Source: Aquanectria penicillioides
Taxonomy: Eukaryota > Ascomycota > Sordariomycetes > Hypocreales > Nectriaceae
DNA: 64,000 nucleotides
Direction of reading: 5' to 3'
NCBI GenBank assembly: GCA_003415625.1
Contig: PYIU01000009.1
Span: 310,001-374,000 of the forward strand
The translations under genes were made by a program, and so were the position numbers. This document shows, one piece after another, positions 1-10,295 of the stretch. The notes below the pieces were generated by a model that worked only from the letters and a program-made list of their open reading frames with translations, was not told the DNA's origin and did no database searches. Within the stretch, counting starts at the first letter, position 1. The number at the start of each line of letters is the position of its first letter.

Positions 1-12
1 CGTTCAATTATT

Positions 13-30
13 CCGAGACTGCTGTCTCGG
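13..30. repeat. Perfect inverted repeat (7-bp stem, 4-base loop)
   Basis: CCGAGAC at 13-19 is followed by the loop TGCT and the exact complement GTCTCGG at 24-30. It is a short perfect hairpin or palindromic protein site at the left window edge. No gene lies next to it inside the window, so its role cannot be assigned. Confidence 0.5.
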
Positions 31-635
31 AGCACGGCGACCGAGTCCCCGAATACCGAATGCCGGACATGAAGTGTCTAAGATGTTCAACTACCGCGGA
101 CACGAGGAGAAATGGAAGAGGTGAGTTCTAATGGTTTTATTGATTGCCCTTTCTGGCGTCTAAAAATGCGAGAATGGAATTGACAAGATGGCAGAATTCG
201 CAAACCCCTTTCATGGATGGTCCAAGCGGGCGGCCCAGTTTCGCAGGCGGCGAACAGGTAATAATAGAGCGGACTCTTGCGTGGCGGCACAAGATAACAG
301 CAAACACTCAATGATTATGTTGATGAATCAATTGGTCAAGCAAAAAGTCGGTGTCGGCGGCGAATGTGCAAAAGTCGAAAAAGGAAAGTGTTTGTGGGCT
401 GGTGCAACGTCGAGGGGCAATACGACGCCAAAGGTTTGTCGAAGTACGAGGTACTTGACGGAGCCTATCACGGCTTTGCGACCAGAGGTACCGGAGAGAG
501 AGGGAAATGGAGGGGGGGCCAACGCAGCGGTTCTTGAACTTTTGGCGGTGCGTAGAGTATATGTAGTCTACGTATTCGCACGGGGAAAAGGAGGAGGCCA
601 CAAAGGCAGCGTGCGTGGACGAGAGCAAGGCCGGT

Positions 636-719
636 GGACAAGGCTGGGGACAAGACCGGGGACAAGACCGGGGACAAGACCGGGGACAAGACCGGGGACA
701 AGACCGGGGACAAGATCAA
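636..719. repeat. 12-bp minisatellite, seven units
   Basis: Seven head-to-tail copies of a 12-bp unit (consensus GGACAAGACCGG). The first and last copies are diverged and the five central ones identical. A less regular CAAGAA/CAAGGA hexamer run follows to about 763. Because 12 is a multiple of 3 and the unit lacks stops in several frames, it reads as different peptide repeats (for example TGDK or GQDR) in different frames. Copy number probably varies between strains. Confidence 0.85.
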
Positions 720-1292
720 GGCCAAGGACAAGAACAAGAACAAGGACAAGAACAAGAACAAGCAACTATGGCAGAGTCAGCAACTCGTTCAGTCTCTGGG
801 CAGGCAAACAAACAACGACCCGACCGGCGTAGCGTAAGCTTACACACACGCGCACAAGCAAGTATCCGACCCGACACTCGATTATCTGCCTCGACCTATT
901 ATTGGCCGTCGGCTGTCTGTCTGTCAGACGTTGCACTCCTGTATTCTCCATTGTTATCCAACAAAGCCGCAGCAACGCCGCAGCAAAGCAAGAGACTTGC
1001 CATGTGACCAAACTGGACCTGGCGGCTGGCTGAAACGGAGCAACAATCACATCCAGCCCAGCTCGGCTCGACAGCCACGCCGCCAATAAGGCGACCGACG
1101 GCTCAAAGGGCGACCCGGGCAGTGGGTTTTTCCAGCCCAATGAGGCTGGGCTGGATTCAACTTCATTTCAAGGCAGCCACAACATTGCAATCGTCAACGT
1201 TGTCAGTTTTGTCTCTTTCGCCGCTGCAGCTTCTCGAGACGGAAAACAGCAGAATCTTGGTTTCCTCGGCCGCCCTTCTAGCAAATACAGCC

Positions 1293-1330
1293 ACAACCGC
1301 AACCACAACCACAACCACAACCACAACAAC
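1293..1330. repeat. CAACCA hexamer repeat in the 5' leader
   Basis: An imperfect run of CAACCA/CAACCG hexamers ends about 15 bases before the ATG at 1345. It therefore most likely lies in the transcribed leader of the C2H2/RING gene. It is C- and A-rich with little secondary structure, as is common in fungal leaders. Confidence 0.7.
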
Positions 1331-1344
1331 AGCCGTCGGCCGCC

Positions 1345-2355
1345 ATGGAGCATGAATGCTCAATCTGCCGACGCTCCTTTCGCACAGCTCGAGCTCTGGA
1401 ACAGCATCGCACCTCGGGCGTCCACGACGTCGAGTATCCGTGTCGCGTGTGCGAACGAAGCTTTAGCACCCACCGCGCCCTGCAGCAGCACATGAGCGAC
1501 TCTCCGGCCCACAGCCAGCGATATGAGTGTCCCATTTGCACCCGTGAGTTTCGCAGCGAGACCGCCCTGCAGCAGCACATGAATGATTCTCCGGCCCACG
1601 ACACCACCAGCTGGGTCGAGCGTCTCCACGACCCCGGGCCATATCACAACCACCCCTTCGGGCTGCCCGCCACCGACCACTTCCTGGGCTTTGCTCTGGG
1701 CCCCAGGACAGGCCACAGTCCTCCAAGCCCCCCATCACCGCTCCACTACCTTGACCTCGACGAGGACGCTATCAATGGAAGAGTATCTCTGCCGCATGTG
1801 AGTCTCGGCTGGGAGCCCAGCCTCCACCCTACGTTGCCCTACCAAGAAGACCGCATCAGTTGGCCGAGGTACCCCTACATCCCGCGTGTCCAGGCCATGA
1901 CACCGCGCTCAGGGTCGAGGACACCGCGCTCAGGATCCAGTACGCCGCAGTCTGCTTTAGCCATCGATGAGGACAGCATGCCTCAAGTGCCCCCCATCAG
2001 TCGAGCACCAACGCCTGATTCCCTCCCGTCCATAGAGGACATTTCCATCCCAGACGTCGATCCATCCGCCGAGCCGCTCGCCGTTGAAGATGAGCTGAAA
2101 TTGGTGCAGAAACGGATGGAGGCGCTGGAGGACGTCCTGCAGAAAACCAGAGACGCCCTGAAGCGCGAAAAGCTGCTTCGCCAATGCGGGATGTGCTACG
2201 AGCGGAAAATCGACACCGCCACGAGGTGCGGACACCTCTTTTGCGGAGAGTGCGTCAGTAACTGGCAGCGTCAACACAACCCGCCGTCTCGAGCTCCATG
2301 TCCCATGTGCAGGGGCGCTATAGGACGGACTCTGAAGCTCTACACACACAAGTGA
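1345..2355 (+). CDS. C2H2 zinc finger and C-terminal RING finger protein
   Basis: One uninterrupted frame of 336 aa. Three closely spaced C2H2-like fingers fill residues 5-86, with CX2C pairs and His pairs spaced by 5-6 residues and repeated ALQQHM segments. A proline/serine-rich middle (about 95-240) holds a duplicated TPRSGS segment. A short predicted coiled coil (about 247-280) precedes a C3HC4 RING finger (CGMC, CGHLFC, CGEC, CPMC) that ends near the C-terminus. RING domains of this type usually recruit E2 enzymes, so the protein is probably a ubiquitin ligase. The fingers may bind RNA, DNA or protein. The start is the first ATG of the frame, just after the CAACCA leader repeat. Substrate and pathway are unknown. 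The gene converges on the metallopeptidase downstream. Confidence 0.85.
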   Translation: MEHECSICRRSFRTARALEQHRTSGVHDVEYPCRVCERSFSTHRALQQHMSDSPAHSQRYECPICTREFRSETALQQHMNDSPAHDTTSWVERLHDPGPYHNHPFGLPATDHFLGFALGPRTGHSPPSPPSPLHYLDLDEDAINGRVSLPHVSLGWEPSLHPTLPYQEDRISWPRYPYIPRVQAMTPRSGSRTPRSGSSTPQSALAIDEDSMPQVPPISRAPTPDSLPSIEDISIPDVDPSAEPLAVEDELKLVQKRMEALEDVLQKTRDALKREKLLRQCGMCYERKIDTATRCGHLFCGECVSNWQRQHNPPSRAPCPMCRGAIGRTLKLYTHK

Positions 2356-2794
2356 ATGTACATTTTTTTTTATAGTTACATGCGATATGAACGAAAGGGG
2401 AAAAAAAGAAAAACCCAAGAAATCGAAATGAAAAAAAAAAAAACCCACACGAAGGGAATGCTTAGGGCGACCTGATGACCCTTGAATGAACTGTTGAATG
2501 AAATTGAGGTAAAGAACGAAGTGGTTGCCTGAGAGCACACGAGCGCCTTTCCCAAGAACGGATATTGATATCTTCTCACGACAATGTAAGACGTGTTTTG
2601 CAGCGACAGCTGAACTTTTAGCTCAGAAATTTATCAATCAGATCAATATGACTCATGAAGCAAAATTTCCTGTTGGTCCCAAACTCGGTTTTCATTAGAA
2701 ATGTGCCTTGTACTTTTACTTTCTAAGCTATCACTAGGCGTTCCGTTCCACCAAAAGAAGAAAAAAGAAGCCCCCCCCCCCCCCACAACCCAAT
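2356..2794. other. Convergent 3' intergenic region with C14 tract
   Basis: Lies between the stops of two converging genes. It is A/T-rich with several poly(A) and poly(T) tracts, as expected of fungal 3' ends, and carries an uninterrupted run of 14 C at 2771-2784, eleven bases from the peptidase stop. No coding potential is seen. Confidence 0.6.
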
Positions 2795-4093
2795 TTACGC
2801 AGTGGCTCCGGTAATGGTCACGGTGTAGTCGAGACCCTTGGAGACTTCGTCAGACAGGTTGAATCCATCGTACAGAATAGGCGTGGCAGGGGCGTTGGCA
2901 ACGACGAGGCTGATCTCCTCGTTGGCAGTGACCGCAGCAGAGCCCGAGCCGTTGGCCAGGGAAACGTAGCGGGTGGTTCCAGCAGTCTTCTGGTAGATGG
3001 CAAGCGTGGCAACGTATTCGCCAGAAGAGGTGACCTTGACGGTAACGGTGGTGGCGCCAGAGGTGGTGAGCGGGATGATGTTGGATCCCATGTAGCGGGG
3101 CTGGCGAGCAGACTTGACCTTGTAGGAGCTGCTGCCCTGCGAGTCGAGGTTGGCAAAGTTGATGCTCTCACGCTGGTTCAGGAACAGCTTCTGGGCCGTG
3201 GGGTGGCCAATGTCGACGTAGGCCATGTGAGCCCAGTAGGCGCCGACGATCTCGCCGACGGTGGCGTCCTTGGAGACGCGGGCGAGGGTGTGGAGAGGCG
3301 TCTCGTTGCTGTCGGCAGAGTACTGCAGCATCAGCTGGCGCATCGTGTCTTGGCCCAGGTTGGTGAAGTTGGCCGGGTTGTTGGTCAGGTAGGTGAAAAA
3401 GGGCCAGGCCTGGTAGTAGTTGCCGCTGTTGGTGGTGCCGTCAACGATGACCTGGTGCGAGTCTCCGATGACCTTGGCCAGCTCGATCTCCGTGTCAGTG
3501 GCCGTCTGGTCGTGGTTCTGCCTGGCCGCGGCGCAGAGGTCCGAGGTCTTGTAGGTATCCGCAACCCAGTTGGCGAGAGTCTCCCACCAAGCTCCGGTGC
3601 GGCCCTGGTTGACCCACGTCTTCTGGTGATAGTGGAGAGCGTGGCCGTACTCGTGGACGGTGACGCCGGGGTAGGACATATACTCCGGGAGGACATCGAG
3701 GTAGCCGTATCCAAGCTCCATGTCGGAGTGCATGACGCCAGCAGCGCCGTCGAGGGTGGAGACCTGGTAGATGTTAGTCTTGTACCACGGACCGTTGTCG
3801 GTATTCGAGTTGTACGAGAGACCCGAGGATCGCCATTTCAGTTTCCCAACGAAACACTCGTAGGCGCCCTCGAGCATGGCCAGCGCGGTCTTGGCCGTGG
3901 CAGCGTCGGAGTTGTAGACGCGGAAGTGGTTGGAGTCGACAAAGCTGCTGCCGCCGCCGCCGACGTTCGGGTTGGCGGTGAAAGTCGCGGGCTCGGAGCT
4001 CGCGGCCGTGGTGGCGACGGCCTGCGGGAGCGCCTGGCTCCCGGAAAGGAGGGAAAAGAAAAGAGCGACGAGAAGTTGGTTGGACTTGGCCAT
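2795..4093 (-). CDS. Secreted zinc metallopeptidase-like protein (HEYGH)
   Basis: Intronless gene of 432 aa, counted from the ATG at 4093. An in-frame ATG seven codons upstream would place charged residues before the signal peptide and is less likely. The N-terminus (MAKSNQLLVALFFSLLSG) is a clear signal peptide, so the protein is exported. HEYGH at residues 147-151 is an HExxH zinc motif. A Glu in WWETLAN about 20 residues later (near residue 171) fits the third ligand of a gluzincin. The C-terminal 130 residues are Ser/Thr/Val-rich and look like a beta-sandwich. The overall form resembles fungal hypothetical secreted proteins with a peptidase-like core. Activity and substrate are not established. 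It is divergently transcribed from the permease at 4816. Confidence 0.8.
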   Translation of the reverse strand: MAKSNQLLVALFFSLLSGSQALPQAVATTAASSEPATFTANPNVGGGGSSFVDSNHFRVYNSDAATAKTALAMLEGAYECFVGKLKWRSSGLSYNSNTDNGPWYKTNIYQVSTLDGAAGVMHSDMELGYGYLDVLPEYMSYPGVTVHEYGHALHYHQKTWVNQGRTGAWWETLANWVADTYKTSDLCAAARQNHDQTATDTEIELAKVIGDSHQVIVDGTTNSGNYYQAWPFFTYLTNNPANFTNLGQDTMRQLMLQYSADSNETPLHTLARVSKDATVGEIVGAYWAHMAYVDIGHPTAQKLFLNQRESINFANLDSQGSSSYKVKSARQPRYMGSNIIPLTTSGATTVTVKVTSSGEYVATLAIYQKTAGTTRYVSLANGSGSAAVTANEEISLVVANAPATPILYDGFNLSDEVSKGLDYTVTITGATA

Positions 4094-4815
4094 GGTGGGC
4101 AAAATAAGATACACAAAGAATGAATGCCAAAAAAAAAAAAAAGGTTGTAAAGAATGGAAATAGTTTGACGATCTACGGCCGGGCTGTTGCTGCTGCTGCT
4201 GCTACTTCTTCTCTACGATCCCCTTGGAGGGGCACAACTTTCACACATATACGAAAATCATCGACATCGCCAAGATCTCCAGCTCCATCTCGTCCCAGGC
4301 CTGTCTCGAGTTATTGGTGGCATTATGTCCATTTTTTAGCTTTTAGGTTTCATCAACCCGTTTCAGAGCACGACCCCCATCAATACAGACGAAACATGAC
4401 TCCATCTCTAGTACGACGGGGAAGGCCCCAAACGGGAAACTCCCCTGTCAATACGAGGCCGAAATTGCTCGTCCTTTCTTGGCATCTGGCCATGACGGAA
4501 ACGCCAGGCAGTTTTAAACCCAGTATGCTTACAATGTAGCGGAAACCTAGGCCAGGCCTGTTGTTTCGGAAGCAGCCGGGCGGTTGGACGGCCAGCTAAA
4601 GTAGTGGAGGCTTTGGAATGTTTTCCAGAAGCGAGAAGCGCGCTCTCGCTTTGCTATGGATAAATGGAGAATGGAGAATGGAACCCATCATATCCGTCAC
4701 GTCATTCGCCGAGCATTAACCGAATGTGTCATCGCATCGTATTGTCAAGTCATGGCAGCACATCATCTCGCTTGCTCCTCACCAGACTGCTCGTCGGCAA
4801 ACTTACTTTCCAACC
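4094..4815. promoter_or_regulatory. Divergent promoter: metallopeptidase and MUP1-like permease
   Basis: 722 bp between two divergent start codons. It contains a short CTG/GCT repeat near 4187-4205 and C/T-rich stretches typical of fungal promoters. No gene and no sharply defined operator were recognised. Confidence 0.4.
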
Positions 4816-6580
4816 ATGTTTTCTAGGCGCGTCACTGATGATGCAGATAATGCTCAGAGGCCGCTCCTCGCTGGTCAATCCCGCAGCGAGCCGGAGCCCC
4901 GAGACGCGGCCCGAGATGCCATCACCATCACCAGCAACACGGGCCAGGCCTCAAGCCCCGGGTCCGGCGGAGGCGGCACCTTTACGCGAAACCTCGGCGC
5001 CGTCGAGGCGTTTGGAATCGTCATCAGCATCGTCATAGGCAGCGGCGTCTTCACGTCTCCCGGGTCCATCGACACCAACGTGCCCTCTCCCGGCATCGCC
5101 CTCGTCGTCTGGCTCGTCGGCGGCATCCTCGCTTGGACCGGCGCCAGCACCTTTGCCGAACTTGGCACGGCAATCCCAGGCGAAGGTATCTGCATCCACA
5201 TGGTCCGTCCATCTTCAAAAGGACATTGTCGTTAATACGCTCTGCAGGGGGCGTCCAGCCTTACCTTCGCCACATCTACGGCGACGTCTGTGGCTTCCTG
5301 GCCGCCTGGACATGGATCGTGGGCATCATGCCTGCGACTTTGGCCATCCTCAGCATAGTATTTGTGGAAAGCGCCTTCTCGGCCGCCGGCGTTAACAATG
5401 CGGCGGGTAACTTGTCTCACAAGCTGCTCTCGATCCTGGTGCTCGTGGTTGTCAGCGTTGCAAACTCCATCAGCACCAAGGCCAGCACGCGGCTAAACAG
5501 CCTCTTCGTCGTGCTCAAGTTTACCGCCATTGCAGCCGTTGTCATTGCCGCAGTTGCCGTAGCTGGCGTCCAGGTTTCCCAGCCTGATCGTGACATCGGC
5601 GGCCGGGACTGGTTTACCAAGCCGTGGTTCGCCTACCGCAAGAGCTACAACCCGGATGGCAGCGAAACGGATTGGGACCAGTTGAGTCAGTGGGAGATAT
5701 TCGGACACTACTCGGCTGCTCTATATGGTGCATTATGGGCTTACTCCGGTTGGGACAAGGTGAGTAATCTTGATGGGAGACGTGATGTACCAGCTGATCA
5801 CCCTGAAAGGCCATATACGTATCTGCCGAGCTGTCAGATCCTGTGCGTCAACTTCCACTTGCCATCAACACCTCCATTCCTACAGCTATCATTTGCTTCC
5901 TGGCCGCAAATGCTGCCTATTACATCCTATTACCTTGGGATGTCGTGTCCACAACTGACAGTGTGGCCGTGGTATGTGATCAAAGCTAACCCCAGCCGAC
6001 ATCAACATATCTAATTCATTATGTCAAACAGACCGCCATCACCCGCCTCCTGGGTCGCGGATTCGGAATCGCCGCCGCCATCCTCATCTGCCTTGTTGTC
6101 GCCGGATCATTGCTCGGCAATAGTTTCGTCGCCAGTCGAATGACTGTGGCTGCGGCAAACAGTTCTTGGATCCCCCGAATTTTTACCATTGTCGGCAAGC
6201 TCGGAACAAACTCGAATAGCAACACGGCCCCTGATGATGATGCCTCTGATGCCCCCATCAACGCCATCGCGCTTTCCACTGTACTCGCTACCATTTATAT
6301 CCTCTTCGGAAGCTTTAGGGCTCTTTTGACCCTGAACGGCCTCGGAGAATATTCATTCTTCTTTTTAACTGTCCTGGGGGCTGCTATTCTGCGCCATCGG
6401 GAGCCCGGCCTCGCTCGACCATACAAGCCCTTGATCCTCAACCACATCGTTTTCCTGCTCGTCAGCGGGTTTGTCGTTGTGAGAGGCGCAGCCTTTGCTC
6501 CTTTCCAGGCACTAATCATGTTGTCCCTGTGGGTCCTAGGACTTATTTATTACTACGCAAACCGTCGCGAGACAGCCTAA
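4816..6580 (+). CDS. APC amino acid permease, methionine permease (MUP1)-like
   Basis: Four exons: 4816-5185, 5248-5759, 5810-5971, 6032-6580, giving 530 aa. After an acidic cytosolic N-tail, the first membrane helix carries the APC signature (VEAFGIVISIVIGSGVF). The family's usual pattern of about 12 hydrophobic segments follows, with the conserved block ALWAYSGWDK then AELSDPVRQLP spanning intron 2. This arrangement and length match yeast Mup1-type L-methionine/LAT-like carriers, which sit in the plasma membrane and import amino acids by proton symport. Intron 2 is only 50 nt, and reading through it would break the conserved loop. The exact substrate cannot be read from sequence. Confidence 0.9.
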
Positions 6581-8362
6581 GAAGTATCCAAACTTGAATT
6601 TCCATGATAAAGACTGATATAACTTACCCAATCATTTGGCATTAGATCTATAGAAACATATCCTTCTAGAAATACAAGAGATCTTGCGTGTGTAGGTTGG
6701 AATTGGAGGGGTTGCACTTGTCATTGTTCAAGGTAGACAGGGTACTTGACAGGGGCATACCATATCATTCATATAGAGATGTGATGTATCGCGATATTAC
6801 TTCTGCTTCTTTTGAAATTCAAGCTTTTAGGATTAACCGTGTTTGTTTTCCTTTCGCAAGGTGTCTTCAACACGTTTCCTGTGGTCGTTGATGGTCAACC
6901 GACTAGGGTCCTCTCTACCCTGTATGCTGTAGCTGACGATTTGATTTCGAGAGTAGAACCCCGGCATCTCGAAGATAGCTTGATAGTCTCGAACTAGGTA
7001 GGGCTGCTGAGTTGCTATACCATTAGAAACTCTGCCTGCCTTGGCGAACTCGTGCACTAATTCTGGCCTACTAACGAGTTAGTACCTGCTCAATGATGTT
7101 CCGGTAATAGAAACCTTAGGTTCGGTTAAGCACCGTCCTTAGATCCCCATGGGGTAAAGAAGAGCTATCATTTTCATGGTGAGATGGGTTACCAAAGGCG
7201 CTGTTTCAGCGGGAGTGCTTAGCCGAGGTGGTATCTCAGGGCGGGCGAAATTCAATTTGTTCCGACTGTTATCAATATGTCAAGGTGCAAACACTGGATC
7301 AGAGGTGACAGCTACGCGAGAACAGCCTCTGTAGCCTCGCTGCCGTCGTTGGAGGAGGTGTACCAGACCCTCCAAGACACACGGCCTTTCCATTCGGTCA
7401 CGTAAAGTGCTTAAATGGATCAAAGACTACGACCCAGCTACTTGAGACTAGAATTCCATGGTCTACTTTCAATGTAGCCTTACCCCGAGGCGGGGCTGAC
7501 TCGCAAAATATGTGCCGCCTACGGCGCCATGTTGGATACATGAAAATCAGCGCGTTTTGGGATGTCGTTTAAGCCATTCCAAATGCGTCGCATAGGAATT
7601 ATCTCAGATTAACACAACCCCGACCTTTGCTACTGTAAAGTCTTGGGGAAAAGATACTGATATGACGGCACTTGAGTGGATTTTTTTCTTTTTTTCGATA
7701 ATCGGAGAACGGCTAATAGCGTCAGCCAGGCTTGGGATGGTGTGATGGACTATTTGCGGACCAAAAGACGCGTCTTGACGGCGACGTGTTTAACTACCGG
7801 TACTAGTAGGTCGCGAAACTCACGGCGTAGTGCTATTACCTCTAGAGCAAGGCTATTGAAAATTCAAAGCGATTTAGATCGATGGAAAAAGCGGCAAGTT
7901 CGTTAAGAATTTCAAATATAAACTGATTAAGAGGGTCAATAACACCACGAGTAAGGGAAGTTGCGTCATCGCGACAAGAATTGCCTCATCCCTGACCACC
8001 CGTCACGAGGAACTAAGGCTATAGATCGCTGCATCTAGTGACGTATACGGTTTTCGCCTGGAAATAAGGGAAATAGGGCATATGGATAAGAAGCAGAAGA
8101 ACCAAGGCCCTAAAGTGGGATGAGGAGGAGAGTGGGATAATGGCAGTTGTTTATACGCGGTCGTACCCCCACCGATTGCTGATGTGCTTACTAGCAAGGC
8201 TGACGTCTGCCCTATTCTGCGAAATGGGTTAGATCCTCAAACACCAGTCCAGTGCATCCCCAAAAATGTGACATGTTGAAGATAGTTATAAGTTCACCAC
8301 GGGCCCCATGCTAGGAATGCCGAAATGAATGACAGGTCAACGTGGATAAAAACGCATTCAAT
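6581..8362. other. Gene-poor region with possible decayed coding remnants
   Basis: No intact gene was found. An 83-codon open frame on the minus strand (about 6833-7081) has protein-like composition but no recognised family. On the plus strand near 7673-8020, protein-like stretches are interrupted by several stops, which could be a mutated mobile element or dead gene. The last 100-200 bp serve as promoter for the MFS gene at 8363. Confidence 0.35.
6833..7081 (-). other. Unassigned open frame, possible 3' gene remnant
   Basis: An 83-codon frame ends in TAA at 6833. Its sequence (segments such as LVHEFAKAGRVSNG and NQIVSYSIQGREDPS) looks like real protein rather than noise, and it is rich in charged residues near the C-terminus. 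There is no good in-frame start, so it would have to be the last exon of a longer gene or a relic. I do not recognise the family. Expression is doubtful. Confidence 0.2.
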
Positions 8363-9981
8363 ATGTCTGGCCCACCTGCACGACGCTGGTATCACTGGTT
8401 CTCTTCTGAGGATACACCAGAAGAGAGAAAGCTCATTTTGAAGCTAGACTTGCTACTTGTACCTTATGCATTCATCATATACTGGGTCAAATATGTTGAT
8501 CAGACTAACATCAGTATGTGACCTCATGCACTTGAAGTCGTGCTGTTGCTAACACATTGCAGACAATGCCTATGTATCAGGAATGTCAGACGACCTAGGG
8601 TTCCATGGGAATCAACTAGTTCAATTTCAAACAGTCTTTGTTGTCGGCAACGTCGTCGGTCTCTTGCCGTTCATTTATCTTTTCCCTCGAGTCCCCATGC
8701 ACTACCTCGTTCCCACACTCGATCTGTTATGGGGTATTTTCACACTATTGCAATACCGGGCGCAGAGCTTTGCTGAAATAGTGGCATACCGTTTTATGGT
8801 TTCAATCTTTGAGGTTCGTGGCAATACCGCTTCTCTCTTCTACGACCCCTGACCCGTGAGACAGGCTTCATATTTCCCCGGAGTGCACTTTGTCCTGGGT
8901 TCTTGGTACCGCAGCGATGAGATTGGTCGTCGTGGTGGTTTCTTCTACATTGGACTTACTCTTGGAACAATGACTGCTAGTCTGTTGCAAAGTGCAGCGA
9001 CGCAGTACCTCGATGGAGTCAACGGATTGGCAGGCTGGCGATGGGCTTTCATCATCAACGCCGTAATCACGCTGCCCCTCGCATTTTTGGGATACTTCAT
9101 CTGGCCTGGAACCCCGGACAAGCCGAACCGTCTCGTCGTCAGCAATAAGGATCTTGAACTTGCCAAAGCTCGACTCCAACGTGCAGGAACGAAGACCCAG
9201 AGCACGCCTTTCTCTTGGGCACTACTCCGTCGCATCTTCACAAGCTGGCAATTTTACCTCCTCGTCATCTGGGATATTTTCTTCTTCAACACAAGCTCTA
9301 ACTCTGCTGCTTTCCTGCTATGGATTAAGAGTCTGAAGCGATATGATACCAAGACTCTTAACCAACTGGGCGCAATCAGTCCTGGCCTGGGCATCTTTTT
9401 CGTTCTGTTCATCAATTTTAGCTCTGACCTGTATCTCGGAAGACCAGCAGCTATCACCTTGGCATCTGCGTTCAATTTTACTGGTCTTGTTATCCTTGCA
9501 ATTTGGAATGTTCCTGAGGCTGCAAAGTGGTTCGCATTTAGTGTTTCATACTCTGCTGTGGCCGTTTCTTCAGTTCTATACGGCTGGGCCAACACAATTT
9601 TGAGACACAGCAACGAAGAGCGAGCCTTGACGTTGATTCTCATGACCGCAATAGCCACCTCTACAAATGCATGGATACCTTTATTGGTGTATCCTACTGT
9701 GGAAGCCCCTCGTTTTCCCAAGGGCTACGTGTATTCGGCGGTTATGGTGTTGGGCTTGGTCGCGATGACGCAGGTAATTCGAATCATTTTCGGAAGCCAT
9801 GGGTAAGTCAGAAAAATTGTCGTTGCTGATTATATGAAACTAACATCCGGCCAGAGAAAAGGTCAAGAGGCCTGATTCCGACCTCACATTTGAGGAGGCT
9901 GATGGGACTGAATCGAGCGATGCTGGATCCCCCCATACCAAAGCGCAAAAGAGATTTCACCACACCACAAGTCAGGTTTAA
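8363..9981 (+). CDS. MFS transporter, anion:cation symporter (ACS) family
   Basis: Four exons: 8363-8513, 8563-8813, 8865-9802, 9855-9981, giving 488 aa. The N-terminal part reads KLDLLLVPYAFIIYWVKYVDQTN, the usual first helix of Dal5/Tna1-type ACS carriers. The PGVHFVLGSWYRSDEIGRRGG segment matches the family's loop after helix 4, and about 12 helices are visible. The C-tail is acidic and Ser-rich. Family members import organic anions such as allantoate, nicotinate or pantothenate across the plasma membrane. The substrate here is unknown. It converges on the permease that ends at 10296. Confidence 0.9.
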
Positions 9982-10295
9982 ATAGGATGTGTCCTTTCAA
10001 AATTAAGGTGTTCTAAAAGATTTCACACGAGAACCAATCAATTTCTACACATTCTCATAACTGTGCATTATTCCGAGTGATTGATTTGGGCTATTAAGTA
10101 AAGACAGTTCTATCCGCCAGACTTGGCCGTCATTTGCGTCCTTGCAAGGCGACGTTACATTGTGTTGACCGCCATGTGACTCGCGGGGCCTCGGTTCTGT
10201 GTGATCCGTCTCCACCTCAAGTCATTAAGACTAGGCCCGTGCAAGTAATGGTTAATTATTTGTCATAATCTCCGCCCAGGTAGCGTAATGAATTC
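9982..10295. other. Short convergent 3' intergenic region
   Basis: 314 bp between the stops of two converging transporter genes. It is A/T-rich around 9990-10080 and no feature was recognised. Confidence 0.5.

Larger units (their letters stand above)
1..1344. other. Gene-poor left flank with simple repeats
   Basis: I see no supportable gene here. The stretch holds the hairpin at 13-30, a 12-bp tandem repeat at 636-719, a CAAGAA-rich run to about 763 and a CAACCA repeat just before the start codon at 1345. Open frames through the repeats exist on both strands only because the repeat units lack stop codons in several frames. The last few hundred bases must include the promoter and 5' leader of the downstream C2H2/RING gene. 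Confidence 0.5.

Noticed and set aside
468..837. Open frames through the 12-bp repeat on both strands
   Set aside because: They exist because the repeat unit lacks stops in several frames. There is no conserved domain or sensible start.
3203..4123. Long plus-strand open frame (306 codons) opposite the metallopeptidase
   Set aside because: It is the mirror of a strongly G/C-biased gene, has no family-like motifs and repeats Val/Gly/Glu composition typical of antisense frames.
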